DNA of 64,000 nucleotides from Propionimicrobium sp. PCR01-08-3 (GTDB taxonomy: Bacteria; Actinomycetota; Actinomycetes; Propionibacteriales; Propionibacteriaceae), in NCBI RefSeq assembly GCF_030286045.1, contig NZ_CP127390.1:3179482-3243481 (forward strand). Reading direction: 5' to 3'. The stretch's first letter is position 1. Each line of letters begins with the position of its first letter. The position numbers and the translations under genes were made by a program. The notes beneath the pieces were generated by a model that was not told where the DNA came from, made no database searches, and worked only from the letters and a program-made list of their open reading frames with translations. Shown piece after piece: positions 24,832 to 33,725 of this stretch.

Positions 24832-26328
24832 CTAAGTCCCCTCGGTAGCCTCTTCGGTCGTTTCAGTGGGCGGACTGGTGGTTGTCGTGGTCGTTGACCC
24901 ACTGGGCCCAGTGCTGCTCGTTATTGTCGGTTGGATGGTCGTCGGCGGAACCGTGACGGTGGGCGGCGCATACGTGGGCGGCGGCTCGTAGGTGGTGACA
25001 GGCGGCGCCTGGGTCGTGGGGTAGCTGGTCGTCGGTGCCGGAGCGGTTGTGCTCGGGGCGGCGGTCGCGGTCGAGGTCAGGGTGACGGTGGGGCTCGACT
25101 GCGGCTCGGCGTTCGTCCTCGTCCATGAGTAGACGAGAGCGGCGATCAACAGAAGAATCACCAGGCCGACGAGCCAGCGTCCCCAATGCTTGGTGATGCC
25201 GGACTTGCGGCCGCCCGATCCGGAGTCATCTCCGGAAGGTTCCAGGGCGTCACCGGCCTGCTCGCCGGCGATCGAGTCTGTGTCCGGAATCGGCGCAGAC
25301 TCGTCGGGGGACGAGGCGAGGTCTTTTCCCGAGGTCATCATCCGGGTCTCGGCGAGCGGGGTCACCGCACGGCGGCCCCCCGGGATGAGCTGAGTCTCGG
25401 CGGTGGGTTCCATCATTTGGGTGGCGCCGGGATCGAGCGGCACGGTCGGCGCCATCTGCGGATTCACGCTGATGGCGCGCAATTCGTGGGCCACCTCGCG
25501 GGCACTCGGACGCACGGTGGCGTCCTTGGCGAGCATCCGCGTGATCAAGGTGTCGAGGGCCGGGGGGATATCGGGGCTGAGTTCCAGCAGCGGGACCGGG
25601 GTATCGAACGCCTGCGCATGCGCGACCGCGATGGAGCTGTCGGCGACGAAGGGAGGCCTGCCGAGAATCAGGTGGTAGGCGACGCAGGCCAGTGAGTAGA
25701 TGTCGGACGCCGATCCGACATCCATGCCGCGGGCCTGCTCGGGCGACATATAGGCGGCCGTGCCGATGGCCGTGGCTGGGCGGGTCAGCTGCTTGCCTGC
25801 TTCATCCACGATGCGGGCAATACCGAAATCGACCAGGACCGGGCGTCCCAATTCGGGGTGAGCCATCAGATCGGGAAGCGTGCCGTCGGTGTCGGGCTGC
25901 GCATCAAGGACGATGTTCGCGGGCTTCACATCGCGGTGCGTGATGCCTGCGTCGTGGGCGGCCTGCAGGCCATCGGCGACGTCGGCCAGCATCGGCAGCG
26001 CCACCTGATAGCTGAGCGGCCCGCCTTCTTTGACCAATTTGCTGGTGTTCGGGCCGCTGAGCAGCTCCATCACCAGCCAGCCGCGCTTGTCGTCGGTGCC
26101 GGTGTCCCAGACCTTCACGATGGCGTCATCGCTGACCCCGGCGATGGCGACGCCCTCGCGGCGGAACCGCTCGGCCATGGCAGGATCGGTCGCTGCGGCG
26201 AGGTCGACGATTTTGATCGCCACGGAGCGCCGGAGCAGCGTGTCGAAGCCACGCCACACTCGTCCGGTCGCGCCCTCGCCGACCTGGGCGATGAGCTCGT
26301 AGCGCCCGGCCAGCAACTCAGATTCCAT
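24832..26328 (-). CDS. Serine/threonine protein kinase, one membrane segment
   Basis: A 498-aa PknA/PknB-type kinase. It has the glycine loop VGEGATGRVW, Lys K39, HRD at 131–133, DFG at 167–169 and YMSPEQARG. A ~20-residue loop is inserted between the catalytic loop and DFG. After the kinase domain come an acidic linker, one membrane segment, then a ~90-aa extracellular Thr/Pro-rich tail without PASTA domains. CAGGAT-N7-ATG supports the start at 26328. Two paralogous membrane proteins lie immediately upstream on the same strand and may be substrates or sensors. It could stand in for the missing pknA. Confidence 0.88.
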   Translation of the reverse strand: MESELLAGRYELIAQVGEGATGRVWRGFDTLLRRSVAIKIVDLAAATDPAMAERFRREGVAIAGVSDDAIVKVWDTGTDDKRGWLVMELLSGPNTSKLVKEGGPLSYQVALPMLADVADGLQAAHDAGITHRDVKPANIVLDAQPDTDGTLPDLMAHPELGRPVLVDFGIARIVDEAGKQLTRPATAIGTAAYMSPEQARGMDVGSASDIYSLACVAYHLILGRPPFVADSSIAVAHAQAFDTPVPLLELSPDIPPALDTLITRMLAKDATVRPSAREVAHELRAISVNPQMAPTVPLDPGATQMMEPTAETQLIPGGRRAVTPLAETRMMTSGKDLASSPDESAPIPDTDSIAGEQAGDALEPSGDDSGSGGRKSGITKHWGRWLVGLVILLLIAALVYSWTRTNAEPQSSPTVTLTSTATAAPSTTAPAPTTSYPTTQAPPVTTYEPPPTYAPPTVTVPPTTIQPTITSSTGPSGSTTTTTTSPPTETTEEATEGT

Positions 26329-26370
26329 GCCTTCTATCCTGCCCCACCCGGCTGTGTCGCCGGGCATGCT

Positions 26371-26970
26371 TCAGCCGACCATCAGATCAGCGTCGTCCGG
26401 CTTACGATAGCCGGGAATCCCGCTCAACAGCTCGGTGTTGATGCCGTGTCCCCGTCCCAGGTCGGTAAGGCTGGTGGGCAGATCGGGCGCCGACTGCACG
26501 GTCACCACGAACCACCCAGGATGTTCGATCGAATCGCGCACGTCGACCAGGTGAATTCCTTTGCGATACAAGAAGCTGCCCTTGCGGTCGAGCATTGCGG
26601 TGGTGGGGGTGATGCGGGTGATGCCCATGCCGTAACGCATCAGGATGGGAGACATCGAGTTCCAGATCTCCCTGGTCTGCGAGCCGGAATACACCTGGCC
26701 CCACGACCACGGGCCGGTGGTGACGAGATCTTCGGGCCGCTTGCGGTCCATCTTCCAGACCATGAAGCAGACGACGCCGATCACGGCGACCAGCCCGATC
26801 AGCACGATCCAGCCCGAACGGGTACTGGATTGGAATCCCGCGTAGACCAGCCCGATGCCTGCCGCCAGCAGCAAAACCGCGGTGATGATCCGGTAGACGC
26901 GGCTGTATTTACGGTTGCGGCGGCGCTCATCGGCCAAGATGTCGGCGTCGCGCAGGACTTCAGGTTCCAC
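26371..26970 (-). CDS. Two-segment membrane protein, paralogue A
   Basis: A 199-aa protein of unrecognised family. It has a charged N-terminus, two hydrophobic segments (about 28–47 and 53–72), then a ~110-aa soluble domain. The soluble domain aligns with that of the next upstream gene: WGQVYSGS…REIW, ITPTTAML, LVDVRDSIEHPGW and LGRGHGINTELLSGIPG. The GTG at 26970 is preferred, since TAATCT lies 8 nt ahead and the paralogue starts equivalently. The annotated-length alternative begins 18 codons earlier. It is adjacent to a Ser/Thr kinase gene. Confidence 0.65.
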   Translation of the reverse strand: MEPEVLRDADILADERRRNRKYSRVYRIITAVLLLAAGIGLVYAGFQSSTRSGWIVLIGLVAVIGVVCFMVWKMDRKRPEDLVTTGPWSWGQVYSGSQTREIWNSMSPILMRYGMGITRITPTTAMLDRKGSFLYRKGIHLVDVRDSIEHPGWFVVTVQSAPDLPTSLTDLGRGHGINTELLSGIPGYRKPDDADLMVG

Positions 26971-27200
26971 GATCAGCCAGATTACCGTCCGTTCGCCAGG
27001 ATTCCCGGGGTCATTGGCAACCATGTGCCGGGTTGCTGCCGAGCCGGCGTCCGACGCGTACCGCAGTCAGAATCGCTCACCCCGGGTTGGGCTCGGACGC
27101 CGGTGCCGGGCAGTTCACGAACCGTCGTCGTACGGCAACGGCGCAGACACACAGAACGGCGCCGACTTCACCGAGATCGGGAGGCTGGGCGGGTTCGGGC

Positions 27201-27791
27201 TCAGTACGTGGTGAAGCCAGGACCGATCGCCGGACCGGCCTGTGGCACCGCGAACAACAGCGCGTTGACCATGCCCTGGTGGCGTCCATAGTCGACCGAG
27301 GCCACCGGCAGGGTCGGCTCAGCGAGGATGCTCACGACGCCCATGCCCGGACGATCGTACGACGGCCTCACGTCGATCAGCACCTTGGAACTCGGCGTCA
27401 CGACACCCATGGCACGGTTGACCTGCATGGTGGTGGGGCCGATCATCCCTCCGAACAGGCCCTGGGTGGCGGCCGCCTGTTGCAGTGCCGGCCAGACCTG
27501 AGCCGGCGGAGCCATGGTGTAGACCTGCCCGAACGAAACGGGGCCGGACGAGGCGGCACCCGCCTGCTGAGCCGTGCTGGTCTTGTTGATCACCGCGGCG
27601 ACGCCGATCCCCAGCACGGCGGCGACGCCGACGATGGGCAGGTAGAGCAGGCCCATCGGGGGGAATACGACGAGCATCACGAGGCCCGGGACGATGGCAA
27701 TCCCCGCGATCAAGCCCCAGTAGCCCGTCGTACCCTTGCGCCGGCGTTGCGCGGAATACTGACGCTCCGCCATCAAGATCTGTGAGTCCAC
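27201..27791 (-). CDS. Two-segment membrane protein, paralogue B
   Basis: A 196-aa protein with the same plan as its downstream neighbour: a basic N-terminus, two hydrophobic segments (about 22–45 and 48–70), then a soluble domain with FGQVYTMAPPAQVW, IGPTTMQV, LIDVRPSYDRPGM and YGRHQGMVNALLFAVPQ. CAGTAT-N7-GTG fixes the start at 27791. Function is unknown. Tandem duplication plus kinase proximity suggests a membrane signalling module. Confidence 0.65.
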   Translation of the reverse strand: MDSQILMAERQYSAQRRRKGTTGYWGLIAGIAIVPGLVMLVVFPPMGLLYLPIVGVAAVLGIGVAAVINKTSTAQQAGAASSGPVSFGQVYTMAPPAQVWPALQQAAATQGLFGGMIGPTTMQVNRAMGVVTPSSKVLIDVRPSYDRPGMGVVSILAEPTLPVASVDYGRHQGMVNALLFAVPQAGPAIGPGFTTY

Positions 27792-27830
27792 GCCGTCCAT
27801 ACTGCCAGTCGTGGGGAGCGCCGGTCAGGG

Positions 27831-27923
27831 TCAGGCGGCGCTGTAGCGTTGGCGGGCGGCTTCACCGCTGGTGCCGATCGCTTCACCCACCTCGCGCCAG
27901 GACATCCGCTGCTCGCGTGCGGG
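27831..27923 (-). pseudogene. Remnant of a helix-turn-helix protein gene
   Basis: On the minus strand an open stretch of 31 codons ends at TGA (27831–27833). It encodes REQRMSWREVGEAIGTSGEAARQRY and a short tail. That is a recognisable C-terminal HTH of the 'SWxxIGxALGxSxxAAxxRY' type found in small actinobacterial DNA-binding proteins. A stop codon (27924–27926) and the 3' end of the ABC gene cut off any upstream part. A 24-codon ORF from ATG 27908 is possible, but decay is likelier. Confidence 0.55.
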
Positions 27924-27931
27924 TCACAGAC

Positions 27932-30040
27932 CTACCCTTCCTCGATGGCCGCGGCGAACTGCGACTGGTAGAGGTCGTAGTAGGCGCCCTTGGCGGCGAT
28001 CAGCTCGTCGTGGTTGCCCTGCTCGACGATCGCGCCCTGGTTCATCACCAGGATCAGGTCGGCGTCCCGGATGGTCGACAGCCGGTGCGCGATCACGAAA
28101 CTGGTGCGTCCCGAGCGCAGTTTGGCCATCGCCTGCTGGACGAGCAACTCGGTGCGGGTATCGACCGAGGAGGTCGCCTCGTCCAAGATCAGCACCTCGG
28201 GCTGCTTGATGAACGCCCGGGCGATGGTGATCAGCTGCTTCTCGCCCGCGGAGACGTTCGTCCCCTCGTCGTTGATCACGGTGTCGTAACCGGCGGGCAG
28301 CCGATGCACGAACTCGTCGACGTGCGCGGCCTCGGCGGCGGCGATGATCTGCTCATCGGTGGCGCCCGGCAGGCCGTAGGCGATGTTGTCTCGGATCGTG
28401 CCGCCGAACAACCAGGTGTCTTGCAGCACCATGCCCAGCGGCTCGCGCAGCGCCGAACGCGAGACCGACCCGATGTCGGTGCCGTCGATGGTGATCGCGC
28501 CGCCGTTGATGTCGTAGAAGCGTTCCAGCAGGTTCACCAGCGTCGTTTTGCCTGCGCCGGTGGGCCCGACGATCGCGACCGTCCGGCCGGGCAGTGCCTT
28601 CATATTTAGCCCGGTGATCAGCGGGCGGTCGGGCGTGTACGAGAAGTCGACATCGTGGAACTCGACCTCGCCCCGGATCGGTGCGGGCAGCTTGCCGGTC
28701 TGCTCATAGGTCATCTCTTCGGCGTCCAGCACCTCGAAGATGCGCTCTGCCGAGGCGACGCCCGATTGCAGCAGGTTGGCCATCGACGCGATCTGGGTCA
28801 TCGGCTGGGTGAACATGCGCGAGTACTGGATGAATGCCTGCACGTTGCCGAGCGGCATCTGGCCGCTCGCCACCCGAAGACCTCCGACCACCGCGATGGC
28901 CACATAGTTCAGGTTCCCGATGAAGAAATTGACCGGCATGATGATGCCCGAGATGAACTGCGCCTTGAACGAGGCATTGAACAGCTTCTCGTTGGTCTGA
29001 TCGAAGACGTGCTCGACCTCGCGCTGGCGTCCGAAGACCTTCACCAGCGAATGACCGGTGTAGGCCTCCTCGACCTGGCCGTTCAGTTCACCGGTGGTGT
29101 CCCAGGTGCGGACGAACTGCACCTGTGCCTTTTTGCCGATGAATGCGGACACCACGGCCGCCAACGGGATAATCAGAACCGTGATGAGGGTCAGCAACGG
29201 ACTTACTGTCAGCATCATGATCGTCACGCCGATCAGCATCAGGATCGAGTTGAGCAACTGGCCCAGGGTCTGCTGCAGGGTTTGCTGCACGTTGTCCATG
29301 TCGTTGGTCATCCGGCTCAGCAGCTCGCCGTGCGGCTGGGAGTCGAAGTAGCGCAGCGGCAGCCGGTCGAGCTTGGCGCGCATCCGGTCGCGCATCCGGA
29401 ACACGGTGCGCTGCACGGCGCGGTTCAGCAGGTAGTTCTGCAGGAAGCTGAGCGCGGCCGCGACCAAATAGAGGCCGAGCGCGAGGATCAGCCAATGCCC
29501 GAGCGAGGTGAAGTCGATGCCCTGGCCAGGGGTGAGGGTCATGCCCGAGATCATGTCGGCAAGCTGATCCTGGCCACCCGCGCGCAGCATGTCGATGACC
29601 TGCTGCTGGGTGACGCCGGCCGGCAGCTGCTTGCTGATCACGCCGGTGAACAGCACGTCGGTTGCCTTGCCCAAGATCTTCGGGCCCACCACGGAGCCGA
29701 TCACCGACAGCACGCCCATGGCCACCACCACGATGAAGCGTGACCGTTCGGGTTTCATGAAGCCCAGCAGGCGCTTCAGCGACGGTCCGAAATTGACCGC
29801 TTTCTCGGTCGGGGCGGCACCGGCTCCGGGTCCGTGGCCATGCTGCGGAACATTCTTGGGACGCTTGTTCGCCCTTGCCGGCGTTGCCTTTGGCGCGTCC
29901 GCTTGCGTGCTCATCTGGTCCTTGGTGCTCGTGGCCTGGGCGCCGGTGGTGTTTTCGGCGGCCAACGCCGGTTCTGCTAGATCGGGTTTGTCTTCGGGAC
30001 GCCTACGATTCGCGGCGCCCGGGTTGTCGGTGGCGCTCAC
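27932..30040 (-). CDS. ABC exporter subunit B (canonical NBD)
   Basis: A 702-aa half-transporter. The N-terminal ~85 residues are a polar, disordered extension. Six membrane segments and an ATPase domain follow, with Walker A GPTGAGKTT, signature NVSAGEKQL and Walker B VLILDEATSSVD. The catalytic Glu is present. It overlaps the partner subunit by 4 nt (ATGA). Together they form a heterodimeric multidrug/lipid-type exporter like TM287/288 or LmrCD. The TetR gene upstream suggests drug- or metabolite-induced expression. Substrate unknown. Confidence 0.88.
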   Translation of the reverse strand: MSATDNPGAANRRRPEDKPDLAEPALAAENTTGAQATSTKDQMSTQADAPKATPARANKRPKNVPQHGHGPGAGAAPTEKAVNFGPSLKRLLGFMKPERSRFIVVVAMGVLSVIGSVVGPKILGKATDVLFTGVISKQLPAGVTQQQVIDMLRAGGQDQLADMISGMTLTPGQGIDFTSLGHWLILALGLYLVAAALSFLQNYLLNRAVQRTVFRMRDRMRAKLDRLPLRYFDSQPHGELLSRMTNDMDNVQQTLQQTLGQLLNSILMLIGVTIMMLTVSPLLTLITVLIIPLAAVVSAFIGKKAQVQFVRTWDTTGELNGQVEEAYTGHSLVKVFGRQREVEHVFDQTNEKLFNASFKAQFISGIIMPVNFFIGNLNYVAIAVVGGLRVASGQMPLGNVQAFIQYSRMFTQPMTQIASMANLLQSGVASAERIFEVLDAEEMTYEQTGKLPAPIRGEVEFHDVDFSYTPDRPLITGLNMKALPGRTVAIVGPTGAGKTTLVNLLERFYDINGGAITIDGTDIGSVSRSALREPLGMVLQDTWLFGGTIRDNIAYGLPGATDEQIIAAAEAAHVDEFVHRLPAGYDTVINDEGTNVSAGEKQLITIARAFIKQPEVLILDEATSSVDTRTELLVQQAMAKLRSGRTSFVIAHRLSTIRDADLILVMNQGAIVEQGNHDELIAAKGAYYDLYQSQFAAAIEEG

Positions 30041-31770
30041 GCCGCCTCCTCAATGCTGAGCTGAGACTCGACGATCTCCCGATAGGTCTGGCAGCTGTCG
30101 AGCAATTCTGAATGGGTGCCGATGCCGGTGATTCGTCCGGCGTCGAGCACGATGATCTGATCGGCACCTCGCACCGTCGAGATGCGCTGCGCGACGATCA
30201 GCACAGCCGCGTTCTTGGTCTGGGCGGCCAGCGCCGCGCGAAGCCTGGCATCGGTGGCCACATCCAACGCGCTGAACGCGTCGTCGAAGACATAGATCTC
30301 GGGGTGCTTGACCAGCGCCCGGGCTATCGACAGCCGTTGCCGCTGCCCGCCTGAAACGTTGGTGCCGCCCTGGGCGATCTCGGCGTCGATCTGGCCGTCC
30401 ATCTCGCTCACGAAGTCGGCCGCCTGAGCCGTGGTGATGGCCTCCCAGATCTGCTGGTCGGAGGCGTCCGGGCGTCCATAACGCATATTGGACGCAATGG
30501 TGCCGCTGAACAGGTAGGGCTTTTGGGGCACCAAACCGATCCTCGACCACAGCACATCGGGATCGATGTCGCGCACGTCGACCCCGTCGAGCAGCACGCG
30601 TCCGCCCGTCGTGTCGAACAGTCTCGGGATGAGGTTGATCAGGGTCGACTTGCCCGAACCGGTCGAACCCACCACCGCGGTGGTCTGGCCCGGACGCAAC
30701 TCGAAGTTGATGTCCGACAGGACCGGTGAATCGGCGCCCGGATAGCAGAACTCGACGTCCTCGAAGCGCACCGTGCCCGACTCCGGAAGCTCGGTGACAG
30801 GATTGGCAGGCGGCACGACGGTGGATTCCGTGTTGAGCACCTCCATGATGCGTTCCGCACAGACGACCGCGCGCGGCGCCATCATAGCCATCATGGTCGC
30901 CATCATCACGCTCATCAGGATCTGCATGAGGTATTGCAGGAAGGCGGTCAGCGACCCGACCTGCATCTGACCTGCGTCGATACGCAGCCCACCGAACCAC
31001 ATCACCGAGACGCTGCCCAGGTTCATCACCAGCATGACGAAGGGGAAGAGCACCGCGAACAGGCCGCCGATGGCGTATCCCAAGCGCATCAGCTGATCGT
31101 TGGCGCCGCGGAACCGTTCGCGTTCGAGCGGCTCGCGGTTGAAGGCGCGGATCACCCGGATGCCGCCGATCTGCTCGCGGACGACCTCGTTGAGCTTGTC
31201 GATCCTGCGCTGGTTGCTCTGGAACAACGGAGTCATCCGGCTCACGATGAACCCGACCACCGAACCCAGCAGAATGACCGCAACCACGATCAGCCAGCTC
31301 AGCCCGAGGTCTTCGCGAAGCGCCATGATGATGCCACCGATCATCGTGATGGGTGCCGAGACCATGAATGCGCAGGTCATCAACACGAGCATCTGCACCT
31401 GCTGGACGTCGTTGGTGCTGCGGGTGATCAGCGACGGTGCGCCGAACTTGTTCACCTCGCGGATGCTGAACGACAAGGTGCGATCGAAGACACCGGCGCG
31501 AATGTCGCGTCCGAATGCCATGGACGTGCGCGCCGCGAAGTAGACGGCGGCCACCTGGCAGATGGCCTGGACGGCGGCGACGCTCAGCATGATTCCGCCG
31601 TGGCTGACGATAAAGCCGGTGTCGCCCTTGGCGACGCCGTCATCGATGATCTGCGCGTTGAGGCTGGGCAGCAGTAGGGACGCGATGGCGGCCACCAGCT
31701 GAAGAATCAGTACCGCGAGGATCTGCTTGCGGTAAGGCCGGATGTATCGGCCGATGAGTTTGAAAAGCAT
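30037..31770 (-). CDS. ABC exporter subunit A (degenerate NBD)
   Basis: A 577-aa half-transporter: six membrane segments, then an NBD with Walker A GSTGSGKST, signature NVSGGQRQRLS and Walker B IYVFDDAFSALD. Asp replaces the catalytic Glu after Walker B. Together with the SAGE signature of the partner this means one ATP site is probably non-hydrolytic, as in other heterodimeric exporters. The ATG lies 1 nt after the TetR stop codon, so the three genes form an operon. Confidence 0.88.
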   Translation of the reverse strand: MLFKLIGRYIRPYRKQILAVLILQLVAAIASLLLPSLNAQIIDDGVAKGDTGFIVSHGGIMLSVAAVQAICQVAAVYFAARTSMAFGRDIRAGVFDRTLSFSIREVNKFGAPSLITRSTNDVQQVQMLVLMTCAFMVSAPITMIGGIIMALREDLGLSWLIVVAVILLGSVVGFIVSRMTPLFQSNQRRIDKLNEVVREQIGGIRVIRAFNREPLERERFRGANDQLMRLGYAIGGLFAVLFPFVMLVMNLGSVSVMWFGGLRIDAGQMQVGSLTAFLQYLMQILMSVMMATMMAMMAPRAVVCAERIMEVLNTESTVVPPANPVTELPESGTVRFEDVEFCYPGADSPVLSDINFELRPGQTTAVVGSTGSGKSTLINLIPRLFDTTGGRVLLDGVDVRDIDPDVLWSRIGLVPQKPYLFSGTIASNMRYGRPDASDQQIWEAITTAQAADFVSEMDGQIDAEIAQGGTNVSGGQRQRLSIARALVKHPEIYVFDDAFSALDVATDARLRAALAAQTKNAAVLIVAQRISTVRGADQIIVLDAGRITGIGTHSELLDSCQTYREIVESQLSIEEAA

Positions 31771-31771
31771 G

Positions 31772-32557
31772 TCAGTCCTTATAGATGCCGTGCGCGAGAG
31801 TGTCGGCCAGCAGTGCTGGATCGGATAGCAGTGTGTCGTCGAAGACGAAATGCAGCGCGCTGAAGGCGGCGCTTTGGATGAGGAAGGCGCATTGTTCGAT
31901 CGACAGCCTCAGCTGGGATCGCCAGGGCTCCAGGGACGCGATGATAGCCGCTCGTACCTCGATGGTGCGCTGCTGGAAGCCGCTCATCTCGCCGTGCCCG
32001 TGGCCCGGGGGAGGCGGGCACTCCTGGTGGTGCCGGCCGGTGCTCGGGTTGTGGACAGTTTCCGGATTCCCCGTGGACGCTTGGGTGGGGGTTGAAGCAG
32101 AGGTGCGCGTGGGCGTTTCAGTCTGTGTCTGCGCCGGAACGTCGGCGGTTGCCGAGGTGCCGTCAACCGCCGGGATAGGGGTGGACGCCGGCGGCGCCAG
32201 CCCCGGGCTTGCCTCGCAGTTGGCGAGTCGGGCCGCCGTGAAGGCGGCATGGGTCACATCGGTGTCGGCGGTCAACAGGGAGATCAACGCCGCCAGATGA
32301 GTCGTGAAGTCCGGTTCGTCCGGGAGCGCCGCGATCTTGTGGCGAAGCGACTCGGTGTCGAGCACGTCGGCAACCACTGCATGGATGATGTCCTGCTTCG
32401 AGTCGAAGACACGGAAGATCGTGCCCTCGGCGATGCCGGCGGCTTCGGCGACTTCTTTGATGGTGAACTGCCCGCCGCCAGCTACCAGCAGAGGCCGGGT
32501 AGCCTCGATGATTGCTTGCCGGCGTTCGTCGGGAGACATGGGTTGAGCTCTGCGCAC
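31772..32557 (-). CDS. TetR-family repressor with disordered insert
   Basis: About 261 aa. The N-terminal TetR HTH (GGQFTIKEVAEAAGIAEGTIFRVFDSKQDII) is clear. The ligand-binding half is interrupted at about residues 115–193 by a Thr/Ser/Pro-rich low-complexity stretch ending in the His/Cys-rich GRHHQECPPPPGHGHGEM. Normal helices resume afterwards. The start is uncertain: GTG 32557 follows TACAGT by 8 nt, while TTG 32566 is three codons upstream. It is the first gene of the exporter operon. The operator at 32574–32591 lies just ahead, so the repressor would control itself and the transporter. Confidence 0.82.
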   Translation of the reverse strand: MRRAQPMSPDERRQAIIEATRPLLVAGGGQFTIKEVAEAAGIAEGTIFRVFDSKQDIIHAVVADVLDTESLRHKIAALPDEPDFTTHLAALISLLTADTDVTHAAFTAARLANCEASPGLAPPASTPIPAVDGTSATADVPAQTQTETPTRTSASTPTQASTGNPETVHNPSTGRHHQECPPPPGHGHGEMSGFQQRTIEVRAAIIASLEPWRSQLRLSIEQCAFLIQSAAFSALHFVFDDTLLSDPALLADTLAHGIYKD

Positions 32558-32573
32558 GGCGTCCAACTGTAAC

Positions 32574-32591
32574 TGAGTGAGCGCTCACTCA
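32574..32591. promoter_or_regulatory. TetR operator
   Basis: TGAGTGAGCGCTCACTCA is a perfect 18-bp palindrome. It lies immediately upstream of the TACAGT hexamer (32566–32571, minus strand) of the tetR promoter and covers the -35 region. Position and symmetry fit an autorepression operator. Confidence 0.8.
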
Positions 32592-32694
32592 CAAGAATCC
32601 GCCCGGGTCGGACGGCAACACGGTTGTCGGCGGCCCGGAGCGTTCGTGCCAGACTTGTGCCTAATACGCGTCACCGTAGATCGAGGAGTCTCAC

Positions 32695-33594
32695 ATGAAG
32701 TTGTTCTCGTCCGCATATAACACCTGGCCGGCCGATGAGGCCGAGCGCGAGGCTTTTGTCTCGGGGCTGACCGAGCGCGACTGGGTCGGTGGCCTGGAAC
32801 TGGGATATGCCGATTCGCTCGATTGGCCTCAGGGTGCTCCGGCGGACCTGCCGGCGATCGTCAGCGGCGTGCCCGGCACCACCGGCCACAACGCGTCCGA
32901 TCCCGATTTCGGTCTCGCTTCGCCCGATGAGGCCGGACGCCAGCGCGCCCTCGAATGGGCCCGCGGTGAGGCAGCCGCCGTCGCGGAGCTGGTGGCCGAG
33001 GGGCATCCGATCAAGGCCGTTCAGCTGCATTCGGCACCCAAGGGCAAGGCGGACGCTGCCAAGTTCGCCGAGTCGCTGCTCGAATTGGCCGGTCTCGACT
33101 GGGGTGGCGTGCAGCTGTGGGTGGAGCACTGCGATGCCTTTATCGAGGGTCAGGAGCCGCAGAAGGGCTACCTGAAACTGGACGAGGAGATCGCGGTTCT
33201 CGAGAAGGTCTCCCAAGAGGCCCCGCAGATCGCTTGGGGCCTGGTGCTCAACTGGGCGCGCAGCGCGATTGAGGGACGCGGCGCCGCTCTGCCGCTCGAG
33301 CATGTCAAGACCGCGGCCGCATCCGGGTGGCTGCGCCATATCGGCTTCTCCAGCTGCGCCGGCATCGAGAGCCCCTGGGGCGGGCCATGGGCCGATCAGC
33401 ATCTGCCGCTGGTCGGCACGGCGGCCGCTCCCGAGGGCTCGCTGCTCGGTGCGGCCGAGGTGAAAGCCACGATCGCTGCCGCCGGTGACGTGACCTACGG
33501 CCTGAAGGTGGCGTTGCGTCCGGTCGATATGCCCGGCGATCAGAAGCTCGCGGCGCTGGACGAGAACGCGGCGCTGATCCTGGCAAACGCCTGA
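32695..33594 (+). CDS. DUF4862-family protein
   Basis: A 299-aa soluble protein. Its N-terminus (SSAYNTWPADEAEREAF…VGGLELGY), QLHSAPKG and WVEHCDAF resemble DUF4862, a TIM-barrel-like family with sugar-isomerase-like features. The reaction is unknown. GAGGAG lies 7 nt ahead of the ATG. It is divergent from the TetR gene, so the operator region is shared, but no functional link is evident. The family call is from memory of sequence pattern. Confidence 0.65.
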   Translation: MKLFSSAYNTWPADEAEREAFVSGLTERDWVGGLELGYADSLDWPQGAPADLPAIVSGVPGTTGHNASDPDFGLASPDEAGRQRALEWARGEAAAVAELVAEGHPIKAVQLHSAPKGKADAAKFAESLLELAGLDWGGVQLWVEHCDAFIEGQEPQKGYLKLDEEIAVLEKVSQEAPQIAWGLVLNWARSAIEGRGAALPLEHVKTAAASGWLRHIGFSSCAGIESPWGGPWADQHLPLVGTAAAPEGSLLGAAEVKATIAAAGDVTYGLKVALRPVDMPGDQKLAALDENAALILANA

Positions 33595-33725
33595 GGTTCG
33601 GGCCTGGGTCGCCGGTGGGTGCTGCGGGCCGAGCCGCCGGGCTTGCCCGGGGCCCGGCCACCCGGGGTTCGCTTACCTGAGCGGCCTCGGCTGCGCGGAG
33701 CCGCCCCGGCGGCAACGATTCAGAT

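Noticed and set aside
27782-29743. Long plus-strand frames opposite the ABC exporter
   Set aside because: They are antisense to NBD and membrane domains with intact motifs, and Asp/His/Gln-rich shadows only.
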